Origin: Psoroptes ovis
Taxonomy: Eukaryota; Arthropoda; Arachnida; Sarcoptiformes; Psoroptidae
DNA: 64,000 bases
Assembly: GCA_002943765.1 (NCBI GenBank)
Contig: PQWQ01000006.1
Span: 2,480,001 to 2,544,000 of the forward strand
Direction of reading: 5' to 3'
Part shown: one piece after another, positions 57,614 through 64,000 of the stretch
Numbering within the stretch: position 1 is the first letter of the stretch
How the letters are laid out: each line of letters opens with the position of its first letter
The notes under the pieces: generated by a model
The model's database searches: none
What the model was told of the DNA's origin: nothing
Seen by the model: only the letters and a program-made list of their open reading frames with translations
Made by a program: the position numbers and the translations under genes

Positions 57614-59319
57614 TTGATTTGTTTTTATTCAAATCTTGAACAAATCACTTTTCACCCAAATTTGGTCTGAAATTTTCAGGAAACTTATCTTTCTTTTGAT
57701 GAATTAATTGTGATGGCTTGATTGTATTTTTATTAATCACATTCCAACAAATATTTACAAAAAATGAACACAATATTATTGCCTTTTGAATGTCTAAAAT
57801 GGAAATGGAATAATAAAAAAAAAATTGAATCATATAACAGCATCAATCAATCAGAACAAATGATAAAATTTCTTAAAGATATTGAATGATTTATACTATT
57901 AGATAAATAAATTCATTGAAAAGAGCAAGAAAAATACCGTTCAAAACAAATTTTGAAGAAAAAAATAAAAATAAAATGATAAATAAACAAACAGATAAAT
58001 GAGACAAATTATCTAATCATAAAAGTTTAAGTTTCTTGGTGGATTGAAACAAATAAAAACAAATGGGATATTGAAAAAAAAAATTATGAAGCAGAAAATG
58101 AGATTATGAAAATTCTAAAAATTATGAATGGAATTCTATACAATACATTTTTCAAATTGAATTTATTTTCTGTTGATCATCTGATTCGGTGTATTATTGA
58201 AGGTGAAAATGTGTATCAGTGTGTACATGCGGTGTTTTCTAGAATGAATTATGATGTGATAGATATGAGAGGCATATTTGATGAATACATCAATGATTTT
58301 TGATAACAAAATTCTTAAATTGAAGTTCATGACATTTTATATCTTGTATCGTAATGGTTAAATAATTAAAGAAAAAAAGTACTCATCAATCAAACACAAA
58401 CAATGATGATGAATTTTTGTTTTTTACCCGCAAAATTGGTAACAAATGTACTTGGCATTCAATCAACAAAAATAAAAACATATACAAAACTGAAAGACTT
58501 ACATTATCATTTCTTTTCGTCGTTTGAATTCTTGTTGAAACAATTTGTTTTGTTTCAATATTTACTTAGAATGTCTTCTAGATCTTGTGACTAGATTTTT
58601 TTTAAAAAGTTTTGAATGAATTTGTAAACAAATTACGAAATATTTTGATTTGATAAACTTTTCTTTTGATGATGATGACCAAATGTTCTTATTTTTACCT
58701 CGACGACAATGATGAGGATGTTGGGGAAGATATTTATTTATGCTTCTTTGATGATTAGGAAGATGATTAAAATTTTCTTCTTTTTTTCAAAATTTAGAAA
58801 CAAATCAAATTTGATACATGTAAATTAAATAAATGTATACATAATTTAGCTGTAACTTCAAGGACTTTCGATGGATTCTCCAAAATATCATCATACAAGT
58901 AAATATTGATAATTTTGAACATTTATTTTTATATTTTCCTGCTTTTAACAATTGTAAACATGAATGTACTGTTTTTGTTTATCAAAATAAAACATGATTC
59001 AAACACACATTTCATTGCTTCTAGTTTTTATACAAGAGAAATTTAGAGGATTTTCACTTTTTTAAATGCTTAACAATATTGTTTATGTTGATAGTGGTGA
59101 CGATGCTAGCAATTTTGAATCACATGTTTGTGATGTCTTGATATTCATGTGGATGAAAAATAAAGAAAAATTTATCAGATTTGACATCAAACATTATTTG
59201 GTTGTGATATGATTATGAATTGATCAATTATCAATCAATTCATTGCGATAACAATGTGATTGATTGATAAAGAACATAATAACACATCCTGGTTGTAAGA
59301 TGAGAATAATCTATAAACA
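57614..59319. other. divergent intergenic region SLC25A42 / ABTB1
   Basis: 1.7 kb between two divergent starts. Short open frames at 58106-58303 (plus) and 57645-57833 (minus) match no family that I recognise. The rest is AT-rich, so this stretch is taken as promoter and spacer DNA. Confidence 0.5.
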
Positions 59320-60904
59320 ATGGACATATCAAAAATGTTTCGTGCATGTAAATTGGGTGATATCGATACCCTTAAGTAAGTCATTTTACACACAAATAAA
59401 TATGGTAATCTTCCAATTTTTCTTTTTCATTCAAATCGTTCTTTGAAGAACTTTGATCGAAACCAAAGATGTTGATGTGAACTTTCGTGATAAATTTGAT
59501 TCGACACCATTATATTATGCATGTCTTTGTGGCCACATATCAATCGTACGTTTTTTACTTGAACATGGTAATTTTTTCTGTATTTTTATCGTGATTAATT
59601 CATATCTCATCATATATGTGACATAATTTAATTCTAACCCAAAAAAAGGTGCTAAATGTGATGTTAAAACATTTGATGGTGAACGTTGTGTTTATGGTGC
59701 ATTGACAGATGATATCCGAAAATTATTATTGAAAGAATACAATGTAATAAGTAAGAAAGTTATACGCCGTAATGATTATGATGAATTTTTACGTAAATCA
59801 TTGGATAATATAAATCATCAAAATGATTATACAGATGTTACATTCAATGTGCACAATCATCTATTCAAAGTTCATAGATACATATTAACAATTAGATCAA
59901 AATATTTTTATAGAAAATTTAATGCAAAATGGCGCAATAAAAAATTGATAAACATCACAAACGAAAATGTCAATGTTGATGCATTTAGAATATTATTATA
60001 TTTTATATACACAGGTATTGTTGAATTTCCATACAAATTATATTCAGATGTTTGTCGTTTATTTCATCAATGTTACTTTGAAAATATTATTGAAACCATT
60101 GATCAACATATTGTACATTTACGAAAATCGACAAAAAACATGAAAAATGTGACAATATTCTTGGATTTTCCGATTTTATCTGATTATCAAAAATTATATT
60201 TAACAACATTGCCAATTAATTATTATTGTAATGACATGTTTGATGAAAATTTAAATAATTTATTAAAAATGACCAGTGATGTTATATTTAATGTTGAAAA
60301 CACTCAATTTCATTGTCATAAGTTATTTTTTGCTGGTCGTAGCGATTATTTTGCTGCAATATTTCGTGATCATTTTTTTGAATCTAACACGAAACAAAAC
60401 GACGAAGATAAGAATGAAGATAATGATAAAATTATACCGGTGTTTAATATAGATGGACGTGCAGATCTATTTCGATTAGTGATCTGTTTTCTATATACGA
60501 ATAATGTTGATATTACATCATAAGCATGTGATTTACTTTATGCATCCGATATTTATTTAATCGAATCACTGAAACGCTATTGTGCAACAGTAATTGGTAA
60601 TAATATTTCTCAATTTAATCCAATCGATATCATCAAATGGTCACGAGTATTAAACTTGCCTAAATTAGAAGCAATTTCAACGCAATATATTGCTTATAAT
60701 CTCGTACAATTCATCGAACAAAACGATTTTAAACAATTAGTTATCGAAGATGCACAATCGGTCAGGCAACGCCAGGAAACCGATACAATCGACATCATTG
60801 ACGACATTCGTTATTATTTATCTATTAGTTCTGGGAAAAAAGATGTTCAACAAGAATTATTACTAATTGATTCTTTACTCGAATCTTTACAATTAGATGC
60901 TTAG
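59320..60904 (+). CDS. ABTB1: ankyrin repeat and BTB/POZ domain protein ABTB1, with an in-frame stop
   Basis: ABTB1/BPOZ proteins are adaptors for cullin-3 ubiquitin ligases and translation-factor turnover. Three exons: 59320-59375, 59449-59567, 59649-60904, giving 477 codons including the final stop (human 478 aa). Two ankyrin repeats come first (DVDVNFRDKFDSTPLYYACL, FDGERCVYGAL). BTB domain 1 (about 125-200) contains YTDVTFNVHNHLFKVHRY. BTB domain 2 (from about 255) contains SDVIFNVENTQFHCHKLFF. Codon 350 (60521-60523) is TAA inside BTB 2. The same frame then continues with ACDLLYASDIYLIESLKRYC and the normal family C-terminus for 126 more residues. This may be a real nonsense allele, translational readthrough, a young pseudogene or a base-call error. 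Confidence 0.88.
60521..60523 (+). other. in-frame TAA within ABTB1 BTB domain 2
   Basis: The codons around it read ACA TCA TAA GCA TGT GAT. Both flanks belong to the same conserved domain with no length change, and no GT-AG intron could remove the codon. One substitution (for example from GAA, CAA or AAA) would explain it. Confidence 0.9.
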
Positions 60905-60948
60905 GAGTATTTTTTAAATTATTTTTGAATTTTCATCATGAATATTCG

Positions 60949-60954
60949 AATAAA
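60949..60954 (+). terminator. AATAAA poly(A) signal, ABTB1
   Basis: Lies 45 bp after the ABTB1 stop and 16 bp before the MED16 stop on the opposite strand. Cleavage 10-30 bp further would place the ABTB1 3' end at or inside the MED16 coding sequence. Confidence 0.5.
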
Positions 60955-60969
60955 TTCATCAAAAATATT

Positions 60970-63745
60970 TTATGCATTTATATTCATTAATGAGAAATTG
61001 ATTTGACCGTAATCATTATTAGTGATAATCGATGATCTATTCTTCGATGCATGTATGCGCCATGAACCGCCACAAACACATTTTTTCACCCATTGTTGAT
61101 CCCATGCACGTGCTGCAGGTGAACGTGTCGTTGATTTAATCGAAGAAACAGAATTACATCTTGTGCATGATCTGATCAATTCGTTTGTATTTTCATCAAC
61201 ATAACCCAATGAAATGTATCGTAAAACATCGATTCTTCGATTGCCATGATTATTGAATGTACCTTCGATAATCGGAACTTTGACCATGTATTCTAATTCT
61301 GGTGAATCAACACCATAATCTAGAATCAATGGTAAAGATTGACCGATGATAGCTGGACTTGAGATCCCAATTGATTTTAAGCTTATATCTAATTGATGAA
61401 TCATTACTTGATTTGGAAGTACACAGCATTCATCGATGATGGTTTCGTCAATTTTATCCAGCGATAAAACCAATTTTGATAGCAATTTATAAATCAAATA
61501 AATGACATCAATATTATCATGCATTTTGTTGAAATGTGGCACGTGATTGGCATTGATTAGACTCCAAAAGCGAATTATTACCAATAATTCTCTTATCGTA
61601 TTCAATGACTTTACATCAAACAATAGGGCAGACTATTTAAAAATCGAAAATAAGATGAGATCTGAGTAATGATAAAGAGGCAAAAATGGTCGCAACTTAC
61701 GCCAGGTATGCGAAATTGTGGCTGATGACATTGTTGTGGTATCGATGCCAAAAGATATAATGCTAAATCACAGACCCATTGCAATAAATGTTGGAATGAT
61801 TGCTGTATAACTGCTTCGACATAGAAATCTTTTGAATCTAATTTAACTAATACTTTATCAATGTTGATAAACTGTTGAATATCATTAGCACTAACAGGTT
61901 TTGCCTGTATGATTGAACTAAGTTTTTCAGCTGGACCTTCATTTTCTTGATATTCTCGTGTACGAATCAAACGTTTAATTGTTTCAGCAATCGCATTCAA
62001 CATTTTCATTGCATAATAATCACCACATTTATATGAAGCTGCTCCAGAATTTATGCAACGATACATGGCTGCTTTCAATTGTAGCACTTTATCGAACCAT
62101 TTTTGTTGTACATATGAAGGCTGTCGAGATCCACAAAAATTCTCGGTGATTTTTTCGCATAATGTATCGATGAATTGTGGCTTAATACTAATTAATATGT
62201 CCCAATAATCATTTCCAGAGATCAATGCATATTCTAGCATTAATTGTGCGAAATTGAGACTCATTTGATTACATGGTTCAATCATAGGAGATAAGCGAAA
62301 ATAATGTAATTGTGAGAATGAATCAATGGCTACCATGCCACAACTGCTCCATGTTAAGCGCATATCTCGGATAATTGATAATTTTTCTGAAATTAATTCT
62401 TCTTGTAGAAATTTTCGATTGATATTTCCTTTGTTATCCATAGTTGAATGATTCGTAGATGATGTTAAATCAACAGTCACCAGTGATTGAAGATTTTGAC
62501 GATACAAACACTTAATTGTTTTATCAGTGTAAGCAACCATTATGTAAGATAAAGGCGGATTTGTTTCGAACAATAATGATGCTGGCGTCGATAATGCTGA
62601 TACATAATGGGATGATGTGATATTCGTATTGAATTGCCATCGTTGTTCAGTTATGTTTGATTGAATTTGATCCGTTTTCTTCAAATTTTTAATAGCATTA
62701 CAAAACGTTAAAGGCACGTTGCATAATTCCCATAATTCAATGATTGAACCATTTTTACCAGATGCTGCAACAACAGCAGCATCAGGACATTCACGGACTA
62801 TGAATTTCAATTTGCTGACAATCGGATATGCATTAGATGATTGATCAGAAGAATTCAAAAGTGCACAATTCATGCTAAAACTCTCATGTGATTGGCAATT
62901 GATTTTCAATTTTTGTGTTTGATTTTCAATCAAATTCAATGATACTGTAATCGTATAACAGTGGATTGGCATTCTAAAATTATCATTAGAAGTCATAACA
63001 AGAAATGATCCATTTTTCATATAAGCAATATCGATTTGTTCAATATTTGAGCGATTTTTATTCAATATGCAATAATCTTGTAATATTTTTCCATCAAAAC
63101 CGAATAGATGAGCATATACAAAACCACTGCCAGTAATACAGAGATAGCCATCATTATGCTTATTGCCAAACTGAACAACGGACGCTTTTAATCGATCATA
63201 ATTGAATTTTTCTTGATATTGAACATCGAGATCTTTTTTATCATAATTGACCATAATTTTTTGTCCAGAATGGAACCAAATGCCAGCAATGATTCGTTCG
63301 CCAGAAAAACAACATGAATGATGATCTAAACGTTGCCAATCTGAAAGTAAAAAATCGCGCATTGACCATACTTCGATGTTACCCATATCATCACCTATCA
63401 ATAATCTAGTACCTTTATTATCCCATTCTAACACAGTAATATTTTCATCATGATCTTTGATACGATAAGGATGATATGGTAAATTCAAATCTACGACATA
63501 GATTCTAGTTTTGAGCAATTTATTTTCATCATCACAATCATTGTCAAGTAGATTGAAATTTGATGTGAATGCTAATACATTATCATTTGACAGTGAAGAA
63601 ATTACATTTGAAGCGCTAAGAAACAAAGAAAAATCATTCAGAATTGAATCGATTGTAATAATATGTCCAGTAATTACCCATCTTCAAGAAAATGTCTTTG
63701 ATATGGATCAACATCATAACCTAAAACCGAGTAAATATGATCCAT
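60970..63745 (-). CDS. MED16: Mediator complex subunit 16
   Basis: Tail-module subunit of the Mediator coactivator of RNA polymerase II. Three exons on the minus strand: 63745-63678 (starts MDHIYSVLGYDVD), 63615-61701, 61632-60970, giving 881 residues (human 877). The N-terminal half is a WD40-like propeller, for example VLEWDNKGTRLLIGDDMGNI and MRLTWSSCGMVAIDS. The C-terminal half is helical, with ALISGNDYWDILISIKPQFI, LLQWVCDLALYLLASIPQQ, TIRELLVIIRFW and DECCVLPNQVMI. The end has paired cysteines (CTRCNSV and KKCVCGGSWR) as in the family's zinc-like tail. Exon 3 starts in phase 0 with SALLFDVKSLN. It is tail-to-tail with ABTB1; its stop is 65 bp from the ABTB1 stop, so the 3' UTR probably runs antisense into ABTB1. 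Confidence 0.95.
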
Positions 63746-64000
63746 TTTGATAAATGAATATTGAATCTTCAAGAATTCATGTTGGAAAAAAATGAATCAA
63801 ATTATCGATATGATTCATCTATTTCTACTTCAATAGTCAAACTGGATCGAAATAGAATTTTTCACTGATGATTTTTTTTTTGTTTTCTGGACGAACATAA
63901 ACAATGCATAAACTAAATCTAATTTCATTTCAAAAAGACTAAAATATTTATCATAAATTCATATACGCTTGGCTAAATTTAGCTGAAAACAAAATAGAAA

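Noticed and set aside
58106..58303. Plus-strand 65-codon frame with a fairly protein-like C-terminal half.
   Set aside because: Not recognised, and no splice signals link it to ABTB1 or to another exon. It is left in the intergenic description.

Overview
The window is about three-quarters A+T, full of simple AT-rich repeats, and carries spliced eukaryotic genes with mostly short GT-AG introns (about 55-110 bp). The gene set is animal: Mediator MED16, the BAF-type actin-related protein ACTL6A/BAP55, ALKBH1, PPCS and SLC25A42. One receptor phosphatase has the Ptp69D architecture typical of arthropods. The base composition, compact introns and ATC/GAAT/TC microsatellites fit a small arthropod, most likely an acariform mite; the species assignment is inference. 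Most exon joins below were checked by reading frame, and the resulting protein lengths are close to the known family lengths.

Layout. (1) 1-23921: a PKA catalytic subunit gene on the plus strand. Its 43-nt first coding exon lies 17.3 kb upstream of the other exons. Two adjacent 83-bp exons encode alternative versions of the kinase hinge and helix D. (2) 26112-31788: a compact cluster. ALKBH1 (minus) is head-to-head with ACTL6A (plus), only 151 bp apart, followed by a stand-alone SCP2-domain protein and then HSDL2, whose own C-terminus is a related SCP2 domain. (3) 31789-46720: a 15-kb gene-poor stretch holding a decayed non-LTR retrotransposon tail (about 37.93-38.40 kb) and a textbook TATA-plus-initiator pair at 43051-43084. 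(4) 46721-53557: Ptp69D-like receptor tyrosine phosphatase in ten exons. (5) 54300-57613: PPCS and SLC25A42, both minus, both in coenzyme A metabolism. (6) 59320-63745: ABTB1 (plus) and MED16 (minus), tail-to-tail with 65 bp between their stop codons; ABTB1 has a single in-frame TAA in an otherwise full-length reading frame.

The strongest candidate for something undescribed is the pair of PKA exons 4A/4B. Both are exactly 83 bp, enter in phase 0 and leave in phase 2, and only one can be used without a frameshift. The two versions differ at 15 of 27 residues beside the ATP- and substrate-binding sites. Other notable items are the ABTB1 nonsense codon, the physical pairing of two CoA-pathway genes, the tandem SCP2-domain genes with apparently different targeting, and several tiny coding exons (12, 17, 19, 20 and 25 nt) that automated gene finders would probably miss.
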